From the NCBI GenBank assembly GCA_946409405.1, contig CAMJWL010000008.1:1-41003 (forward strand): a stretch of DNA of 41,003 bases. The letters run 5' to 3'. The stretch comes from an uncultured Bacteroidales bacterium. GTDB lineage: Bacteria; Bacteroidota; Bacteroidia; Bacteroidales; UBA3824. Every line of letters begins with the position of its first letter. Within the stretch, counting starts at the first letter, position 1. Below, piece after piece: positions 16,004 to 25,317 of the stretch. The translations under genes were made by a program, and so were the position numbers. Below the pieces are notes generated by a model. It was not told where the DNA came from and made no database searches. It saw nothing but the letters and a program-made list of their open reading frames with translations.

Positions 16004-18193
16004 ATGTTTTCATCCGCGCCTATGTGTATGCTCAATAGCATCGCTTTGTTGACGCTATTCTGCATCGGCTTCAATATATACGCCAAGCGTCCCAGGGAGA
16101 CCGTCCGCCAATCGCAGCAATATTTGGCGGGCGGGTTGCTTGGGGTGATGGCTATTGGGCTTATGTATTGCAAAATACGGCAAGGGGACATTGTATTTGA
16201 TTTTAGGACGGTGATGCTTTGCCTGTGCGGGCTTTTCTATGGCAAGATTCCCGCCACCATCGCCACTGTAATGGCTACGTTAACCGCTATTTTCCAAGGA
16301 TTTGGAGTTTTGACCCCCTCCGCACTGATAGCCGAATGTACATACACTGTTGCCGCCGGAGCCACGGGCGTATTGCTTTGCGACGATTCGCGCCATTGGC
16401 AGGGGTGCAAGTCCATAGGAGCGATAGCATCGGCTGGCATTTTTACACAGTCGGTGATGATGATATGCGTATGTATTGTAAACCCGTCTATGTCCACCGT
16501 AGGCGATTACGCAATGGCTCTGTTAGGAGAAATGACAGTGGCAACAGTGCTGGCGGGCGTTGTGCTTGCCATGCAAATCAACCGACATGACATCTCGCGG
16601 CAGTACAAGCAACTTGAAGACAAATATTACAAACTGATTCTATGCAACGACGACATTTTTTGGGAGTTTGACACATCGGGCGTGGTAACATACGTGTCGG
16701 ACAATGTAACGCAGACCCTCGGCTACGACCGCGAGGAACTCATAGGCAGGATGCCGCATTTTTTTGTGGACGACGTGCAGTCTGTCAAGTTGTTAACAGA
16801 CTACGGCAGCAACTGCGACAATCCCGACACCGCTTTTTTCAGGCAGGAAATAATCCTCCGCCACAAACAGGGGCAAAATGTATATTGCGACACGCGCTGC
16901 ATGAGCATCATCGATCCCGCTACACACAGGTCGTCGGGGTTTGTGTGCGTTACGAGAAACGTTACCAACTCGCACCTCCACAAAGAACTCTCCAAGCACA
17001 ATCAAAAATTTATCCGCGAACAGACCATACAAGTTAACACCCTCAAAAAAGAACTCGACATCTGCAAGCAACGGCTCATACAAGCCAACGCAGAAATTGC
17101 CGACGCAAAAAAAACTGTAAATGAGGCGGCGTCTAAACAGATGAGCGCGGTCTCTAACATTTGCAGCGAAATGACGCCCGTCGTGGATAGCATAACGCAA
17201 TATGTTACTATGCTTCAAGACCATCCGCAAGACGACGCTATCAAAAACATGGCGATAGACCAGTTGCTACATTCGTCGGAGTTTCTCAAAACTGTGTCCG
17301 CCGACCTCATCGACGCCAATTCGCTTGCCAAAGGTTTTACAAAACTGACCCTCTCCATCGAAAACATCGAGGACGTTCTAAACGAAATCTGCGACTACCA
17401 CAATTCGCGCAACATCTATTTGCTCAAAAAGAACATACTTCTTCAGCGCGACTTCCGCCTGAAGCCAGACGAAAAAATCATCAAGGCGGATATGCAGCAC
17501 TTCCGCCGCATTGTTAATCTGTTGCTCACCAATTCGTACATATTTACCAGCATGGGGCAGATAACGGTGGAGTGTGTGCGGCAGTCTGACTCCGAACTTC
17601 TGATAAGCATCACCGACACTGGCTTAGGAATACCCGAAGAGGCTTTGCAGACGATTTTTTTGCCGCTCAGCGAACAGTCGGCGCCGCCGCCGTACATCAG
17701 GGCTAAGTACAAGCGGCAGACAGGTCTCGGACTCAATATCTGCAAGGCTCTCGTGGAATTGATGGGCGGCAAGATATGGATAGTGTCGGGCATTGGCAAG
17801 GGCACCAAGGTAAGTTTCAGCATGCCTTTTATTAAGGCGGGGCAGATAGCCGCCGAAAACCAAGTGCAGTACAATTGGCAGGATTACACTGCAATTGTGG
17901 CTACGTCAGATAGTTACAGCAACATACTCCTTGGCGAGATGCTTGCCAAAACCCGCGCCAAATACCGCTGCGTCCGTGTATATGACGATGGCTCTTGCTC
18001 TCAGCCAAAATCCGACTATTTTGAGCATTACGACATCATAATCACCGACGCTAAGTCTGCGGTTGTGCCTGATATTAAGGCAATTATCTTAGACAATCCG
18101 TCGGCTGCAACAATCACCATCGGCGACCATCCCGACATCGCCGCCATCTGCAACGAAATTGACCAAAAACTTAACGAACAAAATGAAAATTAA
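16004..18193 (+). CDS. Histidine-kinase-like sensor lacking the phospho-accepting His
   Basis: 729 residues. Five or six N-terminal transmembrane helices (about 10-190) resemble a 5TMR-LYT-type sensor (FDFRTVMLCLCGLFYGKIPA). A PAS domain follows (about 205-320), then a coiled coil (about 325-380), a dimerisation helix region (about 378-440), a HATPase domain (about 495-610) with N box LLLTNS (Asn510), DTGLGIP (Asp538) and QTGLGLNICKAL, and a C-terminal receiver-like domain (about 625-725) with DIIITDAKS (Asp682). Where HisKA proteins have SHEIRTP, this one reads CSEMTP, with Ser388 in place of His. ATP binding looks intact, but self-phosphorylation on His does not. The gene overlaps thiL by 11 bp. 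Confidence 0.85.
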   Translation: MFSSAPMCMLNSIALLTLFCIGFNIYAKRPRETVRQSQQYLAGGLLGVMAIGLMYCKIRQGDIVFDFRTVMLCLCGLFYGKIPATIATVMATLTAIFQGFGVLTPSALIAECTYTVAAGATGVLLCDDSRHWQGCKSIGAIASAGIFTQSVMMICVCIVNPSMSTVGDYAMALLGEMTVATVLAGVVLAMQINRHDISRQYKQLEDKYYKLILCNDDIFWEFDTSGVVTYVSDNVTQTLGYDREELIGRMPHFFVDDVQSVKLLTDYGSNCDNPDTAFFRQEIILRHKQGQNVYCDTRCMSIIDPATHRSSGFVCVTRNVTNSHLHKELSKHNQKFIREQTIQVNTLKKELDICKQRLIQANAEIADAKKTVNEAASKQMSAVSNICSEMTPVVDSITQYVTMLQDHPQDDAIKNMAIDQLLHSSEFLKTVSADLIDANSLAKGFTKLTLSIENIEDVLNEICDYHNSRNIYLLKKNILLQRDFRLKPDEKIIKADMQHFRRIVNLLLTNSYIFTSMGQITVECVRQSDSELLISITDTGLGIPEEALQTIFLPLSEQSAPPPYIRAKYKRQTGLGLNICKALVELMGGKIWIVSGIGKGTKVSFSMPFIKAGQIAAENQVQYNWQDYTAIVATSDSYSNILLGEMLAKTRAKYRCVRVYDDGSCSQPKSDYFEHYDIIITDAKSAVVPDIKAIILDNPSAATITIGDHPDIAAICNEIDQKLNEQNEN

Positions 18194-19190
18194 GGACATA
18201 GGAGAATTTGGATTTATATCGCGGCTCGCATCGCGCTGCCACCAGACGCTGCCCGAAGGGGTTGTAGGCATAGGCGACGACTGCGCCATAATCCCCGCGC
18301 CTGACGGCAGACAATACGCCATCAGCACCGACCTTTTGGTGGAGGGCGTACATTTTTTAACCAGCGAAATCTCCGGCAACGACCTCGGATACAAGGCGTT
18401 GGCGGTCAATCTCAGCGACCTTGCGGCGGCGGGTGCGGAGCCTTGCGGCGCGTTTCTGTCGATGGCGTTGCCGGAGGATGCAGATGTGGATTTTTTAGAT
18501 AGTTTTGCGGACGGGTTCAACGGTTTGGCGCAACAATTCCACTGTCCCTTGCTTGGCGGCGACACTACGCTGTCTAAGCAAGGCATCATCATAAATATCT
18601 GTGTGATAGGCATTAGGGACGGCAATATCACAGTTTCCCGTGCCAATTCGCAGCCCGGCGACATTGTGTGCGTTACGGGTGCGCTTGGCGATTCGGGCGC
18701 GGGTCTCGAATACATTTTGGCACCCGACAAGGAGCGCGATTCTACCGCGAATGCTCTTATCAGACGACATTTGCACCCCACGTCGCGCATAGAGGAGGGA
18801 AAGTTTTTGGCGCGGTGCAAATATGTACATTCGATGATGGACTTGTCTGACGGACTTGCCTCCGACATCAAGCATATACTCGAAAGGTCTGGCGTGTCGG
18901 CAGACATCGAACTCGACAAACTGCCCACAAGTCCGCTCCTGCAACAGAAATATGGCAATTCGCCGTCCAAACTCTACCACTACGCCCTCCACGGCGGCGA
19001 GGATTACGAGTTGCTGGTTACGGTGGATTCTAAACATTTTGCCGATTTGAACGTCGAATACCAAAAACGTTTTGGCACGGCTTTGTATGCCGTCGGGCGC
19101 ATTGTCTGCGGCGACCCGCAGCACGTCAATTACATCGAAAACGGTTTTGGAACTATGCCGATAGGCTCGTCGTGGGAGCATTTTTGCTAA
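18183..19190 (+). CDS. thiL: Thiamine-monophosphate kinase
   Basis: 335 residues from the ATG at 18183; this start overlaps the preceding stop codon by 11 bp, implying coupled translation. It phosphorylates thiamine monophosphate to thiamine diphosphate with ATP, the last step of cofactor synthesis. Conserved features: EFGFISRLASR at the N-terminus, GIGDDCAII and STDLLVEGVHF (Mg/ATP-binding Asp residues), NLSDLAAAGA, LLGGDTT, GALGDSGAGL and MMDLSDGLASD. The sensor gene upstream has no obvious link to thiamine, and no TPP riboswitch is seen before either gene. Confidence 0.96.
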   Translation: MKIKDIGEFGFISRLASRCHQTLPEGVVGIGDDCAIIPAPDGRQYAISTDLLVEGVHFLTSEISGNDLGYKALAVNLSDLAAAGAEPCGAFLSMALPEDADVDFLDSFADGFNGLAQQFHCPLLGGDTTLSKQGIIINICVIGIRDGNITVSRANSQPGDIVCVTGALGDSGAGLEYILAPDKERDSTANALIRRHLHPTSRIEEGKFLARCKYVHSMMDLSDGLASDIKHILERSGVSADIELDKLPTSPLLQQKYGNSPSKLYHYALHGGEDYELLVTVDSKHFADLNVEYQKRFGTALYAVGRIVCGDPQHVNYIENGFGTMPIGSSWEHFC

Positions 19191-19253
19191 TCAGGTGAAT
19201 GTTTTTGCTAAAAAACAAATATTAAACAATTAACACATAGACTACAAAACAAA

Positions 19254-20528
19254 ATGAAAGTTAGACTGATAATAATGAATTTTCTGCAATTTGCAGTTTG
19301 GGGCGCGTACCTTACGTGCATGGGGACGTACCTCGCCACGATAGGACACGCCGACAGCATCGGCATATTCTATTCGGCGCAGGGCATCGCGTCGCTGTTT
19401 ATGCCGGCGATAGTGGGTATCATAGCCGACCGTTTTATACAGGCGCAGAAGACATACGGCATTTGCCATCTGATTTCGGCGGCGGCGATGATAACGCTCG
19501 GCCTTTATGGCGTTAATGCGGGCGCGGCGGCTGAGATGTCGGTGATGTATCCGCTGTATTTCTTGGCGATTGCGTTCTATATGCCGTCGCTGTCGCTGTC
19601 GTATTCGGTGGCTTACAATGCGCTGGAAGTCAACGGATTGGATACTGTCAAGAGTTTCCCGCCGATAAGAACTTTTGGCACGGTTGGTTTCATTGTAAGT
19701 ATGTGGGTGGTGGATTTGATGGGATTCCAAGACAACGCCCGTCAATTTCTCGTGAGCGGCGTGCTTGGGCTGTTGATAGGATTGTATGCCTTCTCGCTGC
19801 CCGAATGTAAAATCAACAATTCGACCGCCGACAAAAAATCTTGGATTGAACTTCTGGGTCTCGACGCTTTCAAATTGCTGAAAGACAGCAAGATGGCGGT
19901 GTTTATGATTTTCTCGGCTCTTATTGGCATGTGCTTGCAAATCACCAACAGTTTTGCCAATCCGTTCATCACGAGTTTTGCGGCGATAGGGGAGTTTGCC
20001 GACACATTTGGCGTACAGCATGCCAACATTTTGATTTCGTTGTCGCAAATTTCCGAAACGCTTTGCATCCTCCTGATACCGTTTTTTATGAAAAGGCTCG
20101 GCATCAAAAAGGTGATGATGATTGCCATGATTGCATGGGTGCTGAGATTTTCGTTCTTTGGTCTTGGCGACCCGGGCAGCGGTGTGTGGCTGTTTGTGCT
20201 TAGTTGCATAGTGTATGGCGTTGCCTTCGACTTTTTCAACATCTCCGGCTCTTTGTACGTAAACGAAACCACCGACTCCAAACTCCGTTCGTCGGCGCAA
20301 GGTCTCTTTATGCTGATGACCAACGGCATTGGCGCAACTGTGGGAACGCTTGCGGCTCAGGCTGTTATCAACGCCAATGTAAATTCCATCTCCGAAACCG
20401 AACCGATGCTCCGTTGGGCGGGATGGTCGCAGTCGTGGTACATTTTTGCGGCGTATGCGTTGGTTTTGGCAGTGGCTTTCGCACTGATATTCAAGTACAA
20501 GCACAATCCTAACGAGAAAAAAATTTAA
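19254..20528 (+). CDS. MFS permease of the NupG/nucleoside:H+ symporter type
   Basis: 424 residues with about 12 hydrophobic helices. The first segment, MNFLQFAVWGAYLTCMGTYL, and the following IGIFYSAQGIASLFMPAIVGIIADRFI match the nucleoside:H+ symporter (NupG/XapB-like) branch of the major facilitator superfamily. It would take up nucleosides or a related small solute across the inner membrane; the substrate cannot be fixed from the sequence. It is 63 bp after thiL and could share a transcript with it. No nucleoside-catabolic gene is near. Confidence 0.88.
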   Translation: MKVRLIIMNFLQFAVWGAYLTCMGTYLATIGHADSIGIFYSAQGIASLFMPAIVGIIADRFIQAQKTYGICHLISAAAMITLGLYGVNAGAAAEMSVMYPLYFLAIAFYMPSLSLSYSVAYNALEVNGLDTVKSFPPIRTFGTVGFIVSMWVVDLMGFQDNARQFLVSGVLGLLIGLYAFSLPECKINNSTADKKSWIELLGLDAFKLLKDSKMAVFMIFSALIGMCLQITNSFANPFITSFAAIGEFADTFGVQHANILISLSQISETLCILLIPFFMKRLGIKKVMMIAMIAWVLRFSFFGLGDPGSGVWLFVLSCIVYGVAFDFFNISGSLYVNETTDSKLRSSAQGLFMLMTNGIGATVGTLAAQAVINANVNSISETEPMLRWAGWSQSWYIFAAYALVLAVAFALIFKYKHNPNEKKI

Positions 20529-20585
20529 ATTGGGAGCGGAGATTCAAAAAAATATTATTAATTTGCCACTTTAAAATTTGTGGCG

Positions 20586-22856
20586 ATGAAATTGTTGGTC
20601 AGCATAGCAACGGCGGTTGCATTGACGGTGATGTTGCTATTGAGTAGCGTCGCCGCCAACGCCCAGGAGGTGCTACCCTCACGCGAGGAGGATAGCATCC
20701 GTGCGTTGTTGCCGTCATTGACCGACGTCAACCAAATAATCAAAGCCCATTATCTCCTCTCGCGCAAATGCGTGGAGATGGATACCATAATCAAATACGC
20801 CCTGTCTGCCTATTATCTTGCCAAACGCCACAATAATCCAGAATATGTGGCGGCGTCGTGCGAGGTTATCGCGTGGTATTATAACACCATTGGTAGTTTC
20901 TCCCTCACGTCCAAATACTTCCGCGAGGCGGGCGACATCTACGAGGCTCAGGGCAATGTGGTAGGACAGGCGATGATGCTCTCCGGCACCGGCGACGCTT
21001 ATATCGGCATGGGCAAATTTGAGGAGGGTATCAACTGCAAGTTGCAGGCGATCAAGTTGTTTGACGAACACCACGACCTTGCGAGCGCAGCCCTCATATA
21101 TAGGACTATTGGCAAATCTTGCACAGAATTTCAGCAATACAAGCCCGCCATGGAGTATCTCGACCGTGCTTTGCACAACGACCTCGAGGTGGACAACCAG
21201 CGCGGCATTGGACGCGATTATTATTATCTCGGTCTTAATCTCAACCTCTATTCAATCCGCACCAGCAATGGCAGTCAACTGCTTGCAAAGGATTATTTTC
21301 TCAAAGCACTCAATATCCAGAAAGAAGGTAGCGACGAAGTTTTCATTATCAAATGTTGTGCGATGTTGTCGCTGATATACAACGACTTGCATATTGCCTC
21401 TTCTAATTGGGACTATGTGGATAGTAGTTATTATTATTACAACATGGGAATGAGGGTAGTAGAGCAAAACGGCTACCATGCCGACGACGACCTTTATGAA
21501 ATAGCACGTGCGGAGCATAAGATGTTTTCGGGCAACTATGTGTCGGCTCTGCAAATGTTCCAACAAAAAATCCAAAAGGAAAATCTCTCAAATGTTACTC
21601 TGATGTTGCTCAACAGGGCTTTTTTGCATTATTATGATTACAACAACGATTTCAAAGGCCTCCTCGACCTCAGTGACCGCATCGAGAGGGAGCGCAAAAA
21701 GATTTACATCACGGAGTTCGCGCTTGGGATTTCAAAACTTAACAATGCCAAGGCTCTTGAAGACCAACTCGCGTCCCTATACCGCTCCGCCAAAAACCGC
21801 GAAAGAAATTTTGAAATCACCAAGGCGCAACTTACTTTTTTGAGGGCGATAATAATTGTTTTCCTGGTTTTTGCCGCCGCGATGATTGCGCTGTTTTCTT
21901 ACCAAAACGTCAAAAACAAACAGTACAGCATCCTCCTCCGCGAACAGACCGCCGAAATCGAGGCCGCCAACGAGGAACTCCACGCCCTGATGAACGAGGC
22001 GCAAAAACAGAGCGAACTCATTAGCCGTCAGACGGTTGAGATGAAGCGTCAGCGCAACAAACTTGCCTCCATCAATATCCGCATCATTATCAACTTGGAT
22101 ATTGCAAGCCGATTCCAAGCGTCGCTGATGCCGTCGCAGGAAAAGATGAAAAGCATTTTCAAAAATATTTTTGTGCTTTGGCGGCCGTTGGAGGAGGTGA
22201 GCGGCGATTTTTATTGGGGCACGGAGGCTGGCGGTCTCAAATTCGTTGCCGTGGCAGACTGCACGGGGCATGGTATTCCGGGCGCGTCTCTCTCGATGCT
22301 TGGCATCAGTTTTCTCAACAGCATCGTGGCGCGTATAGACCGCAACCACGTTAACGCCGCTGAGGTGCTTACCAAACTTCGCAACCGCATCGTTAAATCG
22401 CTCACTCGCGGCAGCATCAACAACGAGGACATCCACGACGGCATGGACATTGCCGTCTGCATTTTTGACACCGCCAATTCTAAACTCTCATACGCCGGCG
22501 CGTACCGTCCGCTGTGGATTGTTAACGGCGGGCAACTCACTGAATATAAGGCAGACAAGATGCCCGTTGCCGTGGATCACGACCGCGATTCTGACTTCAC
22601 CAATCACGAAATTGACATACAATCTGGCGACCGCGTTTACCTGTTTAGCGACGGCATTACCGACCAATTTGGCGAGCGTGAGCCGGGCAAGTTTTCCAAG
22701 TTGAAGCCCAAACGCCTCCGCGAACTCCTCTGCAACATCTACGACCACCCCGCCGAACAACAGAAAGCGGAGGTGTTGTCGATGATAGACGATTGGCGCG
22801 GCGTCAACGAACAGACAGACGATATGATAATGGTGGGGATTGTTGTTAATGAGTAG
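20586..22856 (+). CDS. TPR-repeat SpoIIE-type (PP2C) phosphatase
   Basis: 756 residues from the ATG at 20586; a GTG at 20580 adds only two residues. Signal peptide (1-27, ending ANAQ), then TPR-like helical repeats through about residue 400 in the periplasm (for example LSGTGDAYIGMGKFEEGI), one TM helix (about 419-438), a coiled coil (about 448-495) and a cytoplasmic SpoIIE/PP2C domain (about 500-756). Metal ligands appear in VSGDFYW (Asp541), VADCTGHGIPGAS (Asp558), FSDGITDQ and QTDDMIMVG. It is likely a serine/threonine phosphatase acting on a STAS-type partner in response to a periplasmic signal. This differs in sensor type from the other two phosphatases here. Confidence 0.92.
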   Translation: MKLLVSIATAVALTVMLLLSSVAANAQEVLPSREEDSIRALLPSLTDVNQIIKAHYLLSRKCVEMDTIIKYALSAYYLAKRHNNPEYVAASCEVIAWYYNTIGSFSLTSKYFREAGDIYEAQGNVVGQAMMLSGTGDAYIGMGKFEEGINCKLQAIKLFDEHHDLASAALIYRTIGKSCTEFQQYKPAMEYLDRALHNDLEVDNQRGIGRDYYYLGLNLNLYSIRTSNGSQLLAKDYFLKALNIQKEGSDEVFIIKCCAMLSLIYNDLHIASSNWDYVDSSYYYYNMGMRVVEQNGYHADDDLYEIARAEHKMFSGNYVSALQMFQQKIQKENLSNVTLMLLNRAFLHYYDYNNDFKGLLDLSDRIERERKKIYITEFALGISKLNNAKALEDQLASLYRSAKNRERNFEITKAQLTFLRAIIIVFLVFAAAMIALFSYQNVKNKQYSILLREQTAEIEAANEELHALMNEAQKQSELISRQTVEMKRQRNKLASINIRIIINLDIASRFQASLMPSQEKMKSIFKNIFVLWRPLEEVSGDFYWGTEAGGLKFVAVADCTGHGIPGASLSMLGISFLNSIVARIDRNHVNAAEVLTKLRNRIVKSLTRGSINNEDIHDGMDIAVCIFDTANSKLSYAGAYRPLWIVNGGQLTEYKADKMPVAVDHDRDSDFTNHEIDIQSGDRVYLFSDGITDQFGEREPGKFSKLKPKRLRELLCNIYDHPAEQQKAEVLSMIDDWRGVNEQTDDMIMVGIVVNE

Positions 22857-22860
22857 TAAA

Positions 22861-22912
22861 AAAAACACCACTCGTCCGGCAAATATTTCCGCCGTCAGAG
22901 TGGTGTTTTTTT
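22861..22912. terminator. Bidirectional terminator
   Basis: A 13-bp stem (22861-22873 with 22898-22910; arm AAAAACACCACTC) with A-tract and T-tract ends, placed between convergent genes. It serves the TPR phosphatase on the plus strand and the lipoprotein operon on the minus strand. Confidence 0.9.
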
Positions 22913-22940
22913 ATTCACATGAGTTGTGTTTAAGGATTGG

Positions 22941-23819
22941 CTACTTGCCTTCTTCTTCCTCGTTGCCTTCTTCTTCTACCTCTTCTTCTTCATCATCGGC
23001 GGCACCGGGGGTGAATACGAAGTCGTAGTTGCCAAAATTGCCGAGGTCGCAGTAAATCTTGAAGGTTACGAGATACGAGCCGTCGCACGAATTGTACTCG
23101 CCTTTTACGATTTCGTAGGAGTAATTGGTGTAGCCGGCATAGTCGTCGCCCCAATCCTGCGCCAGGTCGGACGACATTACGAATGCCTTGGTGTCGAGGG
23201 TATATGCATCCGGGTCGATCTGAAACACTACATCGTCTTTGCCCGAAACACCGTCGATGGTTTCAAAACCCACAACTTTGATTTTGTACTTGTCTTGAGC
23301 ATCTACTACGAGTGTAACGTTGCCTTCTGCCTCCCAACTCTCGCTCACTACATGGTAGGGACCCTGAGCGAGTTTGGCACTGTATGCGCATACAATCTTG
23401 ATATTGGCGGCGGCGATGCTGCGGGTGGTTACGCCGTTCTTCTTGGTAAGCACAAAGAAGGAGAACACGTCGCTCGTCTCTATCGTGTCGGCGTTGATGC
23501 CCATCTTGGAGATGATGTCGGTGGCGGCGAGGTGTACCTGCGCCGGAAACGACGAAATTTCCTGTACGATGGTGGGTTTCTCGCCATTAACGAGTACCTC
23601 GATGCTGCCGCCCTCGGCAGTCTCGCCATCGCTGAGCGACACGGTGAAATCAACAAAACTTTCATTCAAGTTGGTGGTGAATACCGGCGCGGAGTTAAAC
23701 TCTATCACCGGCACTACGTTGGCGCCGCGCTGCTTTACGGGGTCGTCGTTGGTGTCCTCGCAAGCGATTGCGATGCCCAGCACAAGAATCAATGCGGCTA
23801 TTGCTGAATAATATTTCAT
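22941..23819 (-). CDS. Surface lipoprotein of a SusCD-type operon, acidic C-terminus
   Basis: 292 residues. Lipoprotein signal ending IAIAC (Cys20), followed by EDTNDD, an acidic surface-export signal. The body is beta-rich (VPVIEFNSAPVF, VDFTVSLSDGETAEGG) and has no family I recognise with confidence. The last 20 or so residues are almost all Glu, Asp, Gly and Asn (AADDEEEEVEEEGNEEEEGK). It is the third gene of the minus-strand SusC-SusD-lipoprotein run, 33 bp after the SusD-like gene, so it is probably an accessory surface binding protein for the same ligand. Confidence 0.8.
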   Translation of the reverse strand: MKYYSAIAALILVLGIAIACEDTNDDPVKQRGANVVPVIEFNSAPVFTTNLNESFVDFTVSLSDGETAEGGSIEVLVNGEKPTIVQEISSFPAQVHLAATDIISKMGINADTIETSDVFSFFVLTKKNGVTTRSIAAANIKIVCAYSAKLAQGPYHVVSESWEAEGNVTLVVDAQDKYKIKVVGFETIDGVSGKDDVVFQIDPDAYTLDTKAFVMSSDLAQDWGDDYAGYTNYSYEIVKGEYNSCDGSYLVTFKIYCDLGNFGNYDFVFTPGAADDEEEEVEEEGNEEEEGK

Positions 23820-23852
23820 AATTTCTAATGTTTTTTTTATCAGTTAAACAAA

Positions 23853-25298
23853 TTAGCGCGAACCGCCCGCCCACCATACGTTGTCATTGAAAACATCGAT
23901 GGCTTCGTAGGCTTTGAAAACGTTTGGATTGGCGGTAACGTCGCCGTCGCCGTATGCAAAGCGCACGGGGAACTTGTCGGCCTGCGGGTGTGCAAATGTG
24001 ATAGGAGTCTCGCCAAGAGCCTTCCAACGGCGGATGTCGTTGTATGCCTCCACAGCCTCTTCCTCGTAGAAGGCGAGGTATTTCTGGATGGCAACTTCTT
24101 TGAGCGCGTTGTCGCCGTTCATGGCTTTTGTGATTTTGGTAACGTAATCCTCAATTTTGTCGTCGGCTACGTTAACATTCTTCTTCTTGCAAGCGGCTGT
24201 GATGGCCTTTGCACAAGCATCCTGAGCCTCTGTGTATTTGCCAAGGCGGGAGTATGCCTCGGCTTTGAGAAACTCTATCTCGTGGTAGCTGAGCAGGAAG
24301 GTAGGAGCGTCGGGCTTGCTGATGCCCGAAATACCGTAGTAGTCCTGCTGTTGCGTGGGACGGCCGTTTTCTGCGAGTTCAAAAGTGCCGTTCTTGTTTT
24401 CCTTGAAGTAGATATCGATGCGCGGGTCTGCCTTGGCGTCGAGCAGCGAGTAGAGGCTCTTGCTCGAACCAAAATAGTTGCGGTCGATGTAGAATTGGTA
24501 ATACGGGCTTGTGGCGTTTACGCCGTCGTAATGGTTGAATTTTGCCTCTTCGTCAGCACTTGCAAACGACTTGTTGGCGTATTCTATCACCTTGTTGAGG
24601 TCGGCGTTCTGGTCGGCGGAGCGTTTGAGCAGACGCATTGTGTAGCGCGCTTTGAGACCGTTGGCAAATTTGATCCAGTTTTGTGTTTTGCCGCCGTAAT
24701 ACAAGTCCTGGTTTTCCATGGTGTATTTACATTCCTTGCCAAGATTCTCGATGGCGGAATCGAGGTAGTCGAATATCGCCTTGTAGATAGATTCCTGCGA
24801 GTCGAGTATTGGCGCGTAGATTTTGCCCGGTTGCAAAGCCTCCGTCCACGGCACATCGCCAAAGAGGTCGGTGAGCAATGCGAGGTCGTATGCGGTCATT
24901 ATCTGCGCAATGCCGAGGCCGTGGTAGTTGTCGGGTTCCGGGCCGCCCTCCTGGCACTTCTGGATGCAGTCTTTGAGGTGGGCGAGGTTTGTGTAGAGTT
25001 GCGCCCACTGGTTGCCGTAGGTGCTGCTCTGCGTGGGCTGGTTGTTCCTAAGTTCAGCCTGGTAGTATTGGTTGAAGATGCCCACGTTGTACTCAATGTA
25101 CATCGATGCGTAGAAAGCGAGGTCTGCGCCTACGCAGTCGAAAGCCGATGATGTCATCACGTCCGTGAGGATGAACTTGGACGCCATCTGGGTCGGGTTG
25201 TTCTTGTTTTCGTTGATTTCGTCCATCTTGTCGTCGCTGCAAGAGCCAAAAGCCAAGCAGAGTGCCGACAAAACTATTATGCTTGTATGTTTTTTCAT
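23853..25298 (-). CDS. SusD/RagB-like lipoprotein (SusD-like_2 type)
   Basis: 481 residues. Lipoprotein signal with Cys20 (LAFGSC) then SDDKMDEINENKNNP, the usual opening of the SusD-like_2 family. Helical TPR-like segments typical of SusD follow (NQWAQLYTNLAHLKDCIQ, IMTAYDLALLTDLFGDVPW, SQESIYKAIFDYLDSAIENL). It sits on the cell surface as the lid of the SusC pore and binds the ligand. The gene is 19 bp downstream of its susC partner. This SusD type is often found without glycosidases and may serve peptides or other ligands. Confidence 0.93.
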   Translation of the reverse strand: MKKHTSIIVLSALCLAFGSCSDDKMDEINENKNNPTQMASKFILTDVMTSSAFDCVGADLAFYASMYIEYNVGIFNQYYQAELRNNQPTQSSTYGNQWAQLYTNLAHLKDCIQKCQEGGPEPDNYHGLGIAQIMTAYDLALLTDLFGDVPWTEALQPGKIYAPILDSQESIYKAIFDYLDSAIENLGKECKYTMENQDLYYGGKTQNWIKFANGLKARYTMRLLKRSADQNADLNKVIEYANKSFASADEEAKFNHYDGVNATSPYYQFYIDRNYFGSSKSLYSLLDAKADPRIDIYFKENKNGTFELAENGRPTQQQDYYGISGISKPDAPTFLLSYHEIEFLKAEAYSRLGKYTEAQDACAKAITAACKKKNVNVADDKIEDYVTKITKAMNGDNALKEVAIQKYLAFYEEEAVEAYNDIRRWKALGETPITFAHPQADKFPVRFAYGDGDVTANPNVFKAYEAIDVFNDNVWWAGGSR

Positions 25299-25317
25299 CT
25301 CAAAAATTTTTTTCTGA

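Noticed and set aside
17263-17275. His423 as the phospho-acceptor of the sensor kinase
   Set aside because: It lies at LLHSSEF, about 35 residues after the TP of the HisKA motif, in the second dimerisation helix, and is not followed by E/D-x-x-T/N-P.
13233-19197. Shared 14-mer TGCTAATCAGGTGA near 13233 and at the thiL stop near 19185
   Set aside because: A match of this length is expected by chance in 41 kb, and neither flank extends it.
19242-20504. 420-codon minus-strand frame opposite the MFS permease
   Set aside because: Rich in Arg, His and Gln with no membrane helices or motifs; it is a shadow of the permease gene.
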